Source: Micromonospora sp. M71_S20 (GTDB taxonomy: Bacteria > Actinomycetota > Actinomycetes > Mycobacteriales > Micromonosporaceae). Taken from it: a stretch of 64,000 bases of DNA. Position numbers and translations under genes: made by a program. Positions 38,708 through 47,055 of the stretch are shown here, in pieces; within the stretch, counting starts at the first letter, position 1; every line of letters starts with the position of its first letter. Under the pieces are notes generated by a model. The model was given only the letters and a program-made list of their open reading frames with translations. It searched no databases and was not told the DNA's origin. Location: positions 3,472,001 to 3,536,000 of the forward strand of contig NZ_RCCV01000001.1 in NCBI RefSeq assembly GCF_003664255.1, in the 5' to 3' direction.

Positions 38708-39797
38708 CGAGCCGATCGGTCGCCGCGTCGCCCGCTGGCGGGCGCGGCGGCGGATGACGCAGCAGATGTTCGCCGACCGGCTCGGCAGGTCGAAGAGCTG
38801 GGTGGACAAGACCGAGCGGGGCGTACGTCCGCTCGACCGCTACCCGGTCATCCAGGAGATCGCCCGCGTGCTGCGGGTCGACCCGCTGGTGCTGCTCGGC
38901 GAGCACCGCCCGCCGCCGATCGGGGCCGGTCCGGTGGACGGGGTCGACGGCATCCGGGCCGCCCTCGCCCGCTACGACGACCACCGGGCGACGGCGTCCG
39001 TGGCAGAGACGGGCCGGCACGTCGCGCACGCCTGGCTGACCTACCAGCACGCGCACTACGCCCAGGTGGTGCGGCTGCTGCCGAGGCTGCTGCACGCCGC
39101 GCAGGGCGTGCGGGCGCAGGAGCCGGGGTTGCTGGTGCAGGCGTACCGGATCACCTCGTCGGTGCTGGTGAAGCTCGGCGAGGCCGACCTCGGGTGGCTG
39201 GCCGCCGACCGGGCGGTGGCCGTGGCCGGTGGCGACGCGGCGCTGGCGGGGGCGGCAGCCGTGTCGGTCGGTCAGGCGCTGCGCGCGCTGGGCCGCGACC
39301 GGCTGGCGCTGGTGGCGACGCTGGCCGCCGCGCGTCGTGCCGCGCCCGCGTCGGAGGCGGTGCACGGGGCGTTGCTGCTCCAGGCCGCGCTGGCCGCCGC
39401 CGGCTGCGGCGACGCCCACCGGGCCGAGGAACTGATCGAGCGGGCTGCCGAGGTGGCGGCGCGGGTCGCCGGGGACGACCCGCACCGGACCGGCTTCGGG
39501 CCGGGCGCCGTCGAGGCCGCCCGGGTGGTGGCAGCTCTCGAGCGGGGGGACGCCGAGGAGGCGGTGCGCCGGCACGAGCAGACGGTACGGGGGCAGGCGT
39601 GGCGGCGGCTGCCGACCGAGTACCGGGCCGCCTACCTGGTGGACGCCGCGCGGGCGCTCGTCGACGCGGACGCCGTCGCGCCCGCCGAGGTCCGGTGCCG
39701 GCCGTTGGCGCGTACGGTCGTCGCCGAGGTCGCCCGGGCCCACCCGGCGCCGGCCGGCGTGGCGCGCCTGGCGACGCTGGTCGGCCTGACCCGCTGA
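38694..39797 (+). CDS. XRE-family helix-turn-helix regulator with TPR-like domain
   Basis: 367 residues from GTG 38694. N-terminal Cro/CI-type HTH (about 5-62): GRRVARWRARRRMTQQMFAD, RLGRSKSWVDKTERG, IQEIARVLRVDPLVLL. The rest is an Ala-rich helical repeat region (residues about 90-360; LLPRLLHAAQGVRAQEPGL, AHRAEELIERAAEVAARVAG). Typical of actinobacterial XRE-TPR regulators that respond to a bound small protein or peptide; the upstream 54-residue protein could be such a partner, by position only. Confidence 0.85.
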   Translation: MTSADEPIGRRVARWRARRRMTQQMFADRLGRSKSWVDKTERGVRPLDRYPVIQEIARVLRVDPLVLLGEHRPPPIGAGPVDGVDGIRAALARYDDHRATASVAETGRHVAHAWLTYQHAHYAQVVRLLPRLLHAAQGVRAQEPGLLVQAYRITSSVLVKLGEADLGWLAADRAVAVAGGDAALAGAAAVSVGQALRALGRDRLALVATLAAARRAAPASEAVHGALLLQAALAAAGCGDAHRAEELIERAAEVAARVAGDDPHRTGFGPGAVEAARVVAALERGDAEEAVRRHEQTVRGQAWRRLPTEYRAAYLVDAARALVDADAVAPAEVRCRPLARTVVAEVARAHPAPAGVARLATLVGLTR

Positions 39798-39852
39798 CGG
39801 ACCGGCACCTCCGTCGGCGGACGACCAGCATGATCCCCGCGCCGCTGGCGGG

Positions 39853-40335
39853 TCAGCCGTCGGTGAACACCTCGCGAAGCTTGACGAGGCTGGCACCGTC
39901 GCCGACGACCACCAGCGAGTCACCGGACTGGAAGACGAAGTCGGGGTCGGGCGACGGGATCACGCGGTCGTCGCGGATCACCGCGACGATCGACGCGCCG
40001 GTGCGGGTCCGCGCCCGCGTCTCACCGAGCCGGCGCCCGACGAACGGCGACCGGGCGGGAACCGGCAGGCGTACGGTCTCGACGCCCTCCAGCGGCGGCG
40101 TCAGCTCCGTCAGGTGGTCCATGACCAGGGGCAGACCGAGCAGTTCGGCGATCGTCCGCGGCTCCGTGCCCTCCAGCGTCAACGTGTGCCTGACCCGTTC
40201 GGGGTCGGCGGGGTCGTAGAGCACGATGTCGCGTCGGCCGTCGAAGTGCACGATCACGGCGCCGCGCTGACCCGCCGCGGTGGTGAAGCCGTACGACTCT
40301 CCCACGCCGAACAGCCGGGTCCTCTCCAGGTCCAC
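39853..40335 (-). CDS. KhtT-like RCK_C (TrkA-C) regulatory protein
   Basis: 160 residues from GTG 40335, behind GGAAGG. The N-terminal ~75 residues (TRLFGVGESYGFTTAAGQRG, VHFDGRRDIVLYDP) match the KhtT-type start; a RCK_C domain covers about 80-160 (VETVRLPVPARSPFVGRRLGE, SIVAVIRDDRVIPSPDPDF, SGDSLVVVGDGASLVKLREVF). In other bacteria this subunit controls an adjacent K+/H+ antiporter (KhtU), probably in response to a nucleotide such as c-di-AMP. No antiporter gene is next to it here. Confidence 0.8.
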   Translation of the reverse strand: MDLERTRLFGVGESYGFTTAAGQRGAVIVHFDGRRDIVLYDPADPERVRHTLTLEGTEPRTIAELLGLPLVMDHLTELTPPLEGVETVRLPVPARSPFVGRRLGETRARTRTGASIVAVIRDDRVIPSPDPDFVFQSGDSLVVVGDGASLVKLREVFTDG

Positions 40336-40501
40336 GTTTCCACCTTCCGAGGATGACGCGCCGCGGTCGCACACCTTGCCGCCCAGACTAGTACTCCGGC
40401 CGGGATCATGAGGATGGCTCGGTGGAGGCCTGCCGGGCGTGGTGGCTGTGCGGTGTCTGGCTCTGGTGACGGCACCGGCCGTGTGTTCGGTTACCGGGGC
40501 G

Positions 40502-42088
40502 TCAGGTATTGACCGGGCGGCGGGCGACCAGGCGCACGTGGGTGACCGGCCAGTCCAGCGGTTCGCCGGCCGGGGTGCTGAGGGCGGCCACCGGGGCGAG
40601 ACGGTTGGTGACGATCCAGTCGTTGCGGGACGTTCCGCTCGCGGCGTCGATCTCGAAGCCGACGTCGGTGAGCAACGACTTCCAGTCGGCGTACTCCAGG
40701 CCGCAGAACTGCTCCTGGGTCTCCGACAGCCAGTTGTCGGTGTAGTCCTTGCGGGTGAGGAAGTCCATCGCCGCGCCGAGGGTCAGCTCGACCACGCCGT
40801 CCGCCCCGTCCACCGGGCGGTAGGCGAACGGGAACCGGTAGTCGACGGCGAACTGGTCCAGCCGGGCCCGGGTCGACAGCGCCCCGACGTACGCCGCCAC
40901 CTCGTCGGCCGGCCCGGCCGCCAGGTCGGTACGCGGCCCGGGCGGGTTGACGCCGTCCGTCGTCGCCAGCCGCAGGTGCACCGTCCGGTCCTGACCGTCC
41001 GGCCCGCACACGTCACTGTTGATCCACACCCCGCCGGGCACGGTGTGGTCGTAGAGGGCCTGCACGAACCGGCGCAGCGAGGCCATCCGCTCGCCGTACG
41101 ACCAGATCTCGTGGGTCAGCGCGAAGGTCATCGTGGTGTCCACCGAGCGCGGCGCGAACACCGCCCCGCCGAGCACGTTGCGCCGGTAGAAGAAGACGTT
41201 CGGGTTGGTGAACACGCCCTGCGCCTTCTTGTGGACGCACTCCTCGAACAGGTGCCGGGCCACCTCGACGCCGATCAGGTCGCTCTCCCGCAGGGCCGGC
41301 TCCCGGTCGGCCAGCTCCAGCACGGCGCCCGCGCCGCAGCCGACGTCGACGATCCGCCCCGGCCGCACGTGCTCGCGCACCGCGTCCCACTTGCGCTGCG
41401 CGGCGTCGCTGAACGCCTCGGCGTACGTCCGGTAGTCGCGGGTGGCGGTCAGTCCGCCCTCGTCGCCGACCACCGGGTCGTTCACCACCGAACGGACCAG
41501 CTCGTCGAGCCGGTAGCGGCGGTACACGTCGACGGTCGCCGGGTGGGTCAGGTCCCGCCACGACGGGTCGTCGTCCGCCAGCCGCAGCAGGACGTCCCAC
41601 GGCCGGACCGGCGTCGGCTCGACATCGGCCTCCACGCCGGCGATCCGGAAACCGAGCCGCTCGTACATCGCGGCGACCTCCGGCGTCGAGCAGGCGACCA
41701 CCGTGTCCGCCGGGGTCAGCTCCAACCCGGTGGACGCCGCGACGGTCTTGAGGGTCACCTCCGCGAACCTGTCCGTCGGTACGGTGTCGAAGACCGGTAC
41801 CACCACGGACCGGAGCCCGGCGAGCACGCTGAACCGTTCGATCGCCGCCTCCCGCCGGTGGTACGGGACCGGGTTGCGCCGGGTGTTCTCGTGGTTGGCC
41901 GAGGTGACCGCCCAGACCACGGTCGCCCCGCCGGCGTCCTCGCCTCCGGTCGCGCCGTCACCGTCGGCGAGAGGAGTGTCACCGTCGGCGGGAGGGGCGT
42001 CGCCCTGCGCCGCGAGCTGGCGGAGGTACGCGGCCTGGAAGCGGGTCAGCAGGTGATGGCGGCCGGGAAAGAGCAGGTAGCGGGGCAT
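40502..42088 (-). CDS. Nucleotidyltransferase-like domain fused to class I SAM methyltransferase
   Basis: 528 residues. Residues 1-~165 resemble the nucleotidyltransferase/NMN-adenylyltransferase fold: YLLFPGRHHLLTRFQAAYL at the start, ANHENTRRNPVPYHRREAAI (64-83, compare SxT..NPFTxxER of archaeal NMNATs) and ADTVVACSTPEVAAMYERLG. The HxGH catalytic motif expected near 15-18 is replaced by T-R-F-Q. A Gly/Asp-rich insert occurs at 28-55. The methyltransferase domain has GRIVDVGCGAGAVLELAD (about 239-256) and continues to the C-terminus. Neither substrate is known. A conserved nucleotide-binding but inactive or altered transferase feeding the methyltransferase is one reading. Confidence 0.7.
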   Translation of the reverse strand: MPRYLLFPGRHHLLTRFQAAYLRQLAAQGDAPPADGDTPLADGDGATGGEDAGGATVVWAVTSANHENTRRNPVPYHRREAAIERFSVLAGLRSVVVPVFDTVPTDRFAEVTLKTVAASTGLELTPADTVVACSTPEVAAMYERLGFRIAGVEADVEPTPVRPWDVLLRLADDDPSWRDLTHPATVDVYRRYRLDELVRSVVNDPVVGDEGGLTATRDYRTYAEAFSDAAQRKWDAVREHVRPGRIVDVGCGAGAVLELADREPALRESDLIGVEVARHLFEECVHKKAQGVFTNPNVFFYRRNVLGGAVFAPRSVDTTMTFALTHEIWSYGERMASLRRFVQALYDHTVPGGVWINSDVCGPDGQDRTVHLRLATTDGVNPPGPRTDLAAGPADEVAAYVGALSTRARLDQFAVDYRFPFAYRPVDGADGVVELTLGAAMDFLTRKDYTDNWLSETQEQFCGLEYADWKSLLTDVGFEIDAASGTSRNDWIVTNRLAPVAALSTPAGEPLDWPVTHVRLVARRPVNT

Positions 42089-42576
42089 GTCACGTTCCTA
42101 GCCGATGGCTGGTGGGCAGTGCGCGGCAGGGGTGGGTACCTCGACCGGCTGAGGGCCGGGCATCGCACGTGGCCCCGCCTGCGCGTCAGTGCGGGTGGCG
42201 TAACCACCGGAGTCGCCGCGGGCTGCTACGGCAGCTGTTCGAGTGGGAACCGGCGGCCGGTATCGACCCAATGGGTATCCGTTTCTGCTGAATCGAGCGC
42301 GGTCAGTGTCGTCGCTCCTCCCAGATTGGCTCCTGGGGCTCGTCGTTGTGCACGACAATGATGCTGATCGAGGCAGGGGCGGGTGCCGGGTGGCGACTCG
42401 GGATGTGTTCTCGGCGGAGGAGCAGGCCCAGCTTGCCCGGCCCAACAAGGGCCGGGCCGGCCAGTCAGCCTTCCGTTGCGGGAGCCGAGGAGCGAGCTGA
42501 CCGCCCGCCGCTGACCGAACGGCACGACGCCCCCGCACCGGCTTGGTGCGGGGGCGTCCCCCAGTTTCGCTGGGTG
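42089..42576. other. 488-bp intergenic region
   Basis: Lower-GC stretch between the methyltransferase-fusion start and the crystallin-like gene end. It contains the terminator of the latter (42526-42558). One frame reads VATRDVFSAEEQAQLARPNK near 42391, which might be a transposase-like N-terminus remnant, but is too short to call. Confidence 0.5.
42526..42558 (-). terminator. 14-bp terminator hairpin
   Basis: GACGCCCCCGCACC (42526-42539) pairs perfectly with 42545-42558 around loop ggctt, 18 bases past the stop of the minus-strand crystallin-like gene. Confidence 0.8.
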
Positions 42577-42906
42577 CTAGCTGTGGGATTTGATGGCGCT
42601 GACCCAGGGGCCGATGTTGCTCCAGCCGCTGCTGTCAACGACGATGGAGTAGCCGGTGCAGTTGCTGTGCTCCCACATCTCCACTGTGCCGCTGCTCTCC
42701 GTGCGAGCGGACCGGATTCCGTCGTTCCACGCACCGACGCCCGTGCAGTAGTTGTCCTCGGCCGTGTACAGCCATTGGGAGACACCTGACCAGCCGATCC
42801 CGCTCCAGACCTTCACGACAGGCCCCGCCGCGTGAGCCGGGCTAGCCGCCAGGGCGGGCGCCAGCATGACGGCGGCGGCGACGGCGCCAAGAACCTTCTT
42901 CTTCAT
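42577..42906 (-). CDS. Secreted beta/gamma-crystallin-like small protein
   Basis: 109 residues. Clear signal peptide (KKKVLGAVAAAVMLAPALAA, cleavage after AHA near 27). The mature ~82 residues have two cysteines (YCTG, NCTG) and the crystallin/I36-inhibitor pattern: AWNDGIRSARTESSGTVEMW, EHSNCTGYSIVVDSSGWSN, WVSAIKS. In Streptomyces, relatives include secreted metalloprotease inhibitors (I36 family) and calcium-binding crystallin-like proteins. A trypsin-like protease and a CHAP protein with a related N-terminal domain lie within 3 kb. Confidence 0.75.
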   Translation of the reverse strand: MKKKVLGAVAAAVMLAPALAASPAHAAGPVVKVWSGIGWSGVSQWLYTAEDNYCTGVGAWNDGIRSARTESSGTVEMWEHSNCTGYSIVVDSSGWSNIGPWVSAIKSHS

Positions 42907-43018
42907 GTCCCCGTTCCTTTCAGTGAGGTTTTATCCCGGGACCGGACACCGGAGTTTCATGCCGCGAGGGCAATGAATCGACGATAGCAGATACGTGCTT
43001 CGCGAGGTGTGTGGATTT

Positions 43019-43354
43019 TCACAGTAGAATGCAACCTTTTATTGTTGTGGTGATGCAGGTGTCGGCGTGATCGGCCGGGCGGACGGTGGCGAAGTACAAC
43101 TTCTGGGAGGGGATGTAGCGCTCGCGCCAGCGCCGTTCGATTTCAGCCCGAGATGACGTCCGGCGCTCTCGGAGCACGGCACGATCCACGGTCTTCTCAA
43201 GCGCGGTTGACACGAAGATGCCCAGGTCCCACCTGCCGATCAGTTCCGGACGCATGAGGAAGACGCCGTCGCAGACCAGCGCGGCGTCGGCGGTGGCAGT
43301 GCTGACCGGCGGGGACAGCGCGGCATCCGCGGTGCGGTCGTGGACCGCGTGGTC
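43019..43354 (-). pseudogene. Uridine kinase remnant (C-terminal half)
   Basis: The frame contains ADAALVCDGVFLMRPELIGR, WDLGIFVSTALEKTVDRAVL and RRWRERYIPSQKLYFATVRP, which follow the C-terminal half of actinobacterial uridine kinase-like P-loop proteins (DGVFLLRPEL...WDL...ERYLPGQRLY). The N-terminal half with the Walker A motif is absent, and the end (CITTTIKGCILL) departs from the family. Upstream minus-strand frames (to about 43570) may hold a scrambled N-terminal piece. Lower GC than the core. A decayed gene is the best reading. Confidence 0.65.
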
Positions 43355-43678
43355 GAGCCGACCTTTGTGCGCGTCAGCCCCTCCCCGCCCGCCCCTCCCG
43401 GGTGAGCGGGATCGCCGCGTACGCGAGTGGCTGCGGTCGCGGTGCGAACGGGCAGCCGGACGCGCTCTGGACAACGTCCTCAACTGCCGCGATTCGCAAT
43501 TCCCACCTGTCGACAGCGGCGAGCGCCCTGAAATCGAGAGCGCGGATTTGCGGCGATGGGATTTGCGAGGTCAATTTCGGGGCTTCTGTTCGGGGTGGGC
43601 ACGCTTTGTTTGCCGCCGGTCGTGGTCCTTTTCGGCCGCCAGGAAGCCAGTGTCAATTACCTGTCATTCCATCACGTT

Positions 43679-43700
43679 GCGATCAAAGGAATTCGATCGC
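43679..43700. promoter_or_regulatory. Inverted repeat upstream of protease gene
   Basis: GCGATC (43679-43684) and GATCGC (43695-43700) flank ten AT-richer bases, 48 bases before the TTG start of the trypsin-like protease. Candidate operator or promoter element in the 264-bp gap after the uridine-kinase remnant. Confidence 0.3.
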
Positions 43701-43747
43701 TACCTTTCACTGGTCCACAAAGGAGTACCCGGAAGAGGGGGCAACTG

Positions 43748-44758
43748 TTGAGATCAACCCTACGCTGGTCGGCATCGGCCAGCCTGGCGCTCGCGATGGT
43801 GCTGACCGCTCCGGCGGTCGCCCAGGCGAAGCCGACCCCGGTCGAGACGAACGGCAACACCACCGCCGTCGCCCGCACCAGTGACGGCCGTGCGATCACC
43901 AACGAAAAGATCGCCCAGGAGGTCACCAGGTTCTGGACGCCGGAGCGGATGGCGAACGCCGTCGACCTCGACCTCGCGAAGTCGCCGAAGGCCACCGAGT
44001 CGACGACCCGGGCGCCGAAGCCGGACGGGCCGGCGGGCTCGGTCGCGCCGGTGCGACCGAGCGTCGCCAGCGGCGCCGACGTCGGCATCCAGCTCAACGA
44101 GTCGGCGGTCGTCGGCAAGGTCTACTTCACCACCCCCAACGGCGGCGGCGCCTCCTGCTCCGCGAGCGCGGTCGCCAGCGGCAAGGCACGACTGGTCATG
44201 ACCGCCGGGCACTGCGTGCACCAGGGCGCCGGCGGGCAGTGGTACAGCAACTGGCAGTTCGTGCCGCGGTACCGCGACGGCGCGCGGCCGTTCGGCACGT
44301 TCGTGGCGTACCAGCTCGCGGCCCGCACCGCGTGGATCAACAGCAGCAGCTACGACGAGGACATGGCCATCGCCATCATGCACAACGGCGGTAACTGGGG
44401 CCTGAAGGTCGTGGAGACCGTCGGCGGCCACGGCATGCGCTGGAACTGGGGCTACAACATCTCCCTGATGACCGCCCTCGGCTACCCGTCCAACCTCGGC
44501 GGCGGCGAGAGCCAGTACTACTGCCAGAGCGGCACCTGGCACGCCGGTAGCCAGCAGATCCGGATGTGGTGCAACATGACCTACGGCTCCAGCGGCGGAC
44601 CGTGGTTGCAGGAGTACAACGACCAGAACGGCCTCGGGTTCATCAATAGCGTCGTGAGTCACGGCGACAACCCGGGCAACGGTCAGTTCGACGGCCCGTA
44701 CTTCGACGACGACATCAAGAGCCTCTACGACTTCGCGGAGGGTCTCTCCCCGGCGTAA
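43748..44758 (+). CDS. Secreted trypsin-like serine protease
   Basis: 336 residues from TTG 43748, which lies directly after GAAGAGGGGGCAAC and gives a signal peptide (LRSTLRWSASASLALAMVLT...AQA). A propeptide of about 100 residues follows, then a chymotrypsin-fold domain: histidine in MTAGHC (about 151-156), aspartate in DEDMAIA (about 204-210), serine in YGSSGGPW (about 279-286), with paired cysteines. It resembles the V8-like/Streptogrisin-type secreted proteases of actinomycetes. Monocistronic with its own terminator. Confidence 0.88.
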   Translation: MRSTLRWSASASLALAMVLTAPAVAQAKPTPVETNGNTTAVARTSDGRAITNEKIAQEVTRFWTPERMANAVDLDLAKSPKATESTTRAPKPDGPAGSVAPVRPSVASGADVGIQLNESAVVGKVYFTTPNGGGASCSASAVASGKARLVMTAGHCVHQGAGGQWYSNWQFVPRYRDGARPFGTFVAYQLAARTAWINSSSYDEDMAIAIMHNGGNWGLKVVETVGGHGMRWNWGYNISLMTALGYPSNLGGGESQYYCQSGTWHAGSQQIRMWCNMTYGSSGGPWLQEYNDQNGLGFINSVVSHGDNPGNGQFDGPYFDDDIKSLYDFAEGLSPA

Positions 44759-44769
44759 GGCATGAAACG

Positions 44770-44800
44770 GCAGAGCCCCGGCCACCGGCCGGGGCTCTGC
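44770..44800. terminator. 14-bp terminator hairpin between convergent genes
   Basis: GCAGAGCCCCGGCC (44770-44783) pairs with 44787-44800 around a three-base loop, 11 bases after the protease stop and 49 before the CHAP gene stop. Confidence 0.8.
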
Positions 44801-44848
44801 GCGTGGTGCTCCGTCATCGGCGGAAAGGCTCCCCTCCGGGGCGGAGGG

Positions 44849-45694
44849 TCACTTGAAGCGGATGAACTTGGAGAACTGGTTGTTGGCGGTTCCCACCGAC
44901 ACCGTCCGGTGGCTGTACCTGTCGGCGGAGACGTAGTTGTACTCGTCGATCTCGAAGGTGCCGTTCGCGTTCACCCGGGTCACGAACGCGACGTGACCGT
45001 AGGTGCCGCCCAGGCGGACCGCGACGTCACCGGCCTTCGGGCTGTTGTACACCGGCACGCCGGCGCGTCCGGCGGCGGCGACCCACTCCTTGGCGTTGCC
45101 CCAGCGCGCCTGGCCCTTGTACTGATTGTGGAAGGCGACGCCGACCCGGCTGCGCACCGCCCAGGCCGCGAAGCTGGTGCACTGTCCCTTGTAGAAGTTC
45201 CAGGGATCGATGCCGGAGGTCTGACCCTTGTAGGGGTAGTCGTCCTTGGCCGGGTAGCTGGACCCGGCGGAGATCAGCTGGTGGGAGGCGTTGTTGTTCT
45301 TCAGCGTGGAGCTGAGGTTCTTCTTCGCCCCGGGCGCGAAGTCCTGGTACGCGTGGGAGCCGTTGTAGCCGGTGTTGTAGTAGACGCGCACCGTCTTGCC
45401 GGTGCGGTTCCACGCCGAAGCGGCGTTGTTCTTGATGCACTGGCCCTTGCCGCCGCCGGCGCCCTTGAACTCGTAGCAGCCCGGCTGGGTCGAGCCGTAG
45501 TCGGCCAGCGAGCCGGCGTGATCCGAGACCGAGCCCGCGTGGTCGCTGTTGTAGTAGTAACAGAACTCGCCGGTGTTGCAGGCTCCGTCGCGGGCCGCGG
45601 CCTGGGCGGGCGCGGCGACCGCCAGGACGCCGAGAGTCGCGCTCAGCACGCTCGCACTGAGGGCACCGAGGACGCGAACGGTGACCGTGGGCAT
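44849..45694 (-). CDS. Secreted CHAP-domain peptidoglycan hydrolase with I36-like N-terminal domain
   Basis: 281 residues from ATG 45694 (AGGAGGG eight bases upstream). Signal peptide to about residue 32. Residues about 36-125 resemble peptidase-inhibitor I36/crystallin modules (GEFCYYYNSDHAGSVSDHAG, VYYNTGYNGSHAYQDFAPG). The CHAP domain (about 150-281) has GQCTSFAAWAVRSRVG with the catalytic Cys near 172, GTYGHVAFVTRVNA with the His, and FEIDEYNY. CHAP enzymes cut peptidoglycan cross-bridges or stem peptides. Third secreted protein in this 3-kb stretch. Confidence 0.88.
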   Translation of the reverse strand: MPTVTVRVLGALSASVLSATLGVLAVAAPAQAAARDGACNTGEFCYYYNSDHAGSVSDHAGSLADYGSTQPGCYEFKGAGGGKGQCIKNNAASAWNRTGKTVRVYYNTGYNGSHAYQDFAPGAKKNLSSTLKNNNASHQLISAGSSYPAKDDYPYKGQTSGIDPWNFYKGQCTSFAAWAVRSRVGVAFHNQYKGQARWGNAKEWVAAAGRAGVPVYNSPKAGDVAVRLGGTYGHVAFVTRVNANGTFEIDEYNYVSADRYSHRTVSVGTANNQFSKFIRFK

Positions 45695-45884
45695 GACCAC
45701 TTCCCTCCTGGGGTGGGTGAGGAGGGACCCACGCTACAAGCCATCGATCGATCGCCATACCCCTCAATTGCGAGCGGCGGGAGCAAGACGGCGATGCGGG
45801 CGATGCCGGACCGGACGGCGTGCGCGTTCAGGTCGCCGAAGCCGAGGACGACGGCGGGACCGTCGGCGCTACGACAACCCGGCG

Positions 45885-46880
45885 TCAGGGGAGCCGTGCC
45901 AGGTGCGCGGCGATGTCGGCGGCGATCTGCTCCGGCTGCTCGCCGTTGATGGCGTGCGAGGCATCGGGGTAGACCTTCACCACGGCGTGCGGCAGGACGT
46001 GCCGGGCGTGCGCGGCACCGGCCGCGGCGTCGTGCATCCGGGACTTCCCGGCGAACAGCGTGAGGACCGGCATCCGCACCCCGGCGAGACGTTCGTCGGT
46101 GAGCCGGCCGGGAGCGGAGAGCTTGAGCACGTAGGACTGCATCCCGGCCTCGATCATCTCGGCGACCGGGACGTCCTCGACGGGTGCCCCGTTGGCCGTC
46201 CAGCTCGCGAAGTCGTCCCGCCAGGAGCGGGGCAGCCAGCGCACGCTGGCCGGGATGGAACGGACGATCGCCGCCGGTGACAGATCGGTGAAGACCAGGA
46301 CCGGATCCAGCAGGATCACGCTGGCGACCTTCTCCGGGCGGCGCGCCGCCAGGTTGGTCGCGGTCCAGCCGCCGATGGACAGCCCGACCAGGTGGAGCCG
46401 TGCCTCGGGCAGGCCCCGCAGCAGCTCGTGCAGCCACTGCGCGTGGTCGCGGGCGGAACTGATCGGTCGTTGCTGGACGCTCATGCCCGGCTCGCCCAGC
46501 AGGTCCACCGTGTACACGCTGCGCAACCGCAGCAGCGAGGGCAGGTTGTCGGCCCAGACGGGGGAGGGGGCGGCCCGGCCCGGCAGCAGCAGCAGCGGAG
46601 GGGCGGAGGAAGAGGAGGCGGGGCCGGCGAAGTGGTAGACGCGGACCACCCCGTAGCTGGTCCGCACGTCGAGCATGCGGTCCGGTTCGGGCAGGTCCGC
46701 CATCGCCCGGTCGTAGGCGCGCAGGAAGCGGTCCTGCGCCTGGGCGGAGACGAAGTAGCCGACGGGGGCGGGGTGATGCAGGGCGAACCCCGCAGCCACC
46801 ACGAGGGCGGTGGCGAGCGCGGCGCCGCCGCCGACGAGCCAACGCCGGCGGTGCCTGATCCGAGGTGCGCGTACTCGCAT
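45885..46880 (-). CDS. Membrane-anchored alpha/beta hydrolase
   Basis: 331 residues. One N-terminal membrane helix (about 14-34, WLVGGGAALATALVVAAGFA) anchors an alpha/beta hydrolase: LLLLPGRAAPSPVW, VYTVDLLGEPGMS, elbow LHLVGLSIGGWTATNLA with the serine, VLTLFAGKSRMHD and the histidine in YPDASHAINGEQPEQIA. Resembles carboxyl esterases of the MhpC type. Divergent from a TetR gene with a perfect inverted repeat between them, so it is most likely the TetR target. Confidence 0.85.
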   Translation of the reverse strand: MRVRAPRIRHRRRWLVGGGAALATALVVAAGFALHHPAPVGYFVSAQAQDRFLRAYDRAMADLPEPDRMLDVRTSYGVVRVYHFAGPASSSSAPPLLLLPGRAAPSPVWADNLPSLLRLRSVYTVDLLGEPGMSVQQRPISSARDHAQWLHELLRGLPEARLHLVGLSIGGWTATNLAARRPEKVASVILLDPVLVFTDLSPAAIVRSIPASVRWLPRSWRDDFASWTANGAPVEDVPVAEMIEAGMQSYVLKLSAPGRLTDERLAGVRMPVLTLFAGKSRMHDAAAGAAHARHVLPHAVVKVYPDASHAINGEQPEQIAADIAAHLARLP

Positions 46881-46939
46881 GGTGCCACCTTCCGTTTCCG
46901 TGGTGGTCGTCGATGTCGCCCTGCGCGTTCCATAATTCT

Positions 46940-46989
46940 ACCGCTCGGTCAGATTTTCTAATGCGTGGTAGAAAATCTGACCGAGCGGT
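46940..46989. promoter_or_regulatory. TetR operator: perfect 21-bp inverted repeat
   Basis: Arms 46940-46960 and 46969-46989 are perfectly complementary, spaced by eight bases. Each arm ends in its own small palindrome, ACCGCTCGGT (46940-46949) and ACCGAGCGGT (46980-46989). ACCG-N2-CGGT is a common half-operator of TetR-family repressors. The site lies between the divergent hydrolase (46880) and TetR (47056) genes, overlapping their promoters. Confidence 0.85.
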
Positions 46990-47055
46990 TATCCTGCGCG
47001 TGGCGCGGCTACCCTTTTCCGGGCACGGGCCGCCACGACACCCGAGGGACGCCGA

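Noticed and set aside
42360..42400. tRNA or riboswitch in the lower-GC gap
   Set aside because: No cloverleaf or conserved riboswitch core could be found by eye.
42391..42500. VATRDVFSAEEQAQLARPNK frame resembling a Tn3-type transposase N-terminus
   Set aside because: Only about 20 residues, no continuation or terminal inverted repeats; not enough to call a mobile element.
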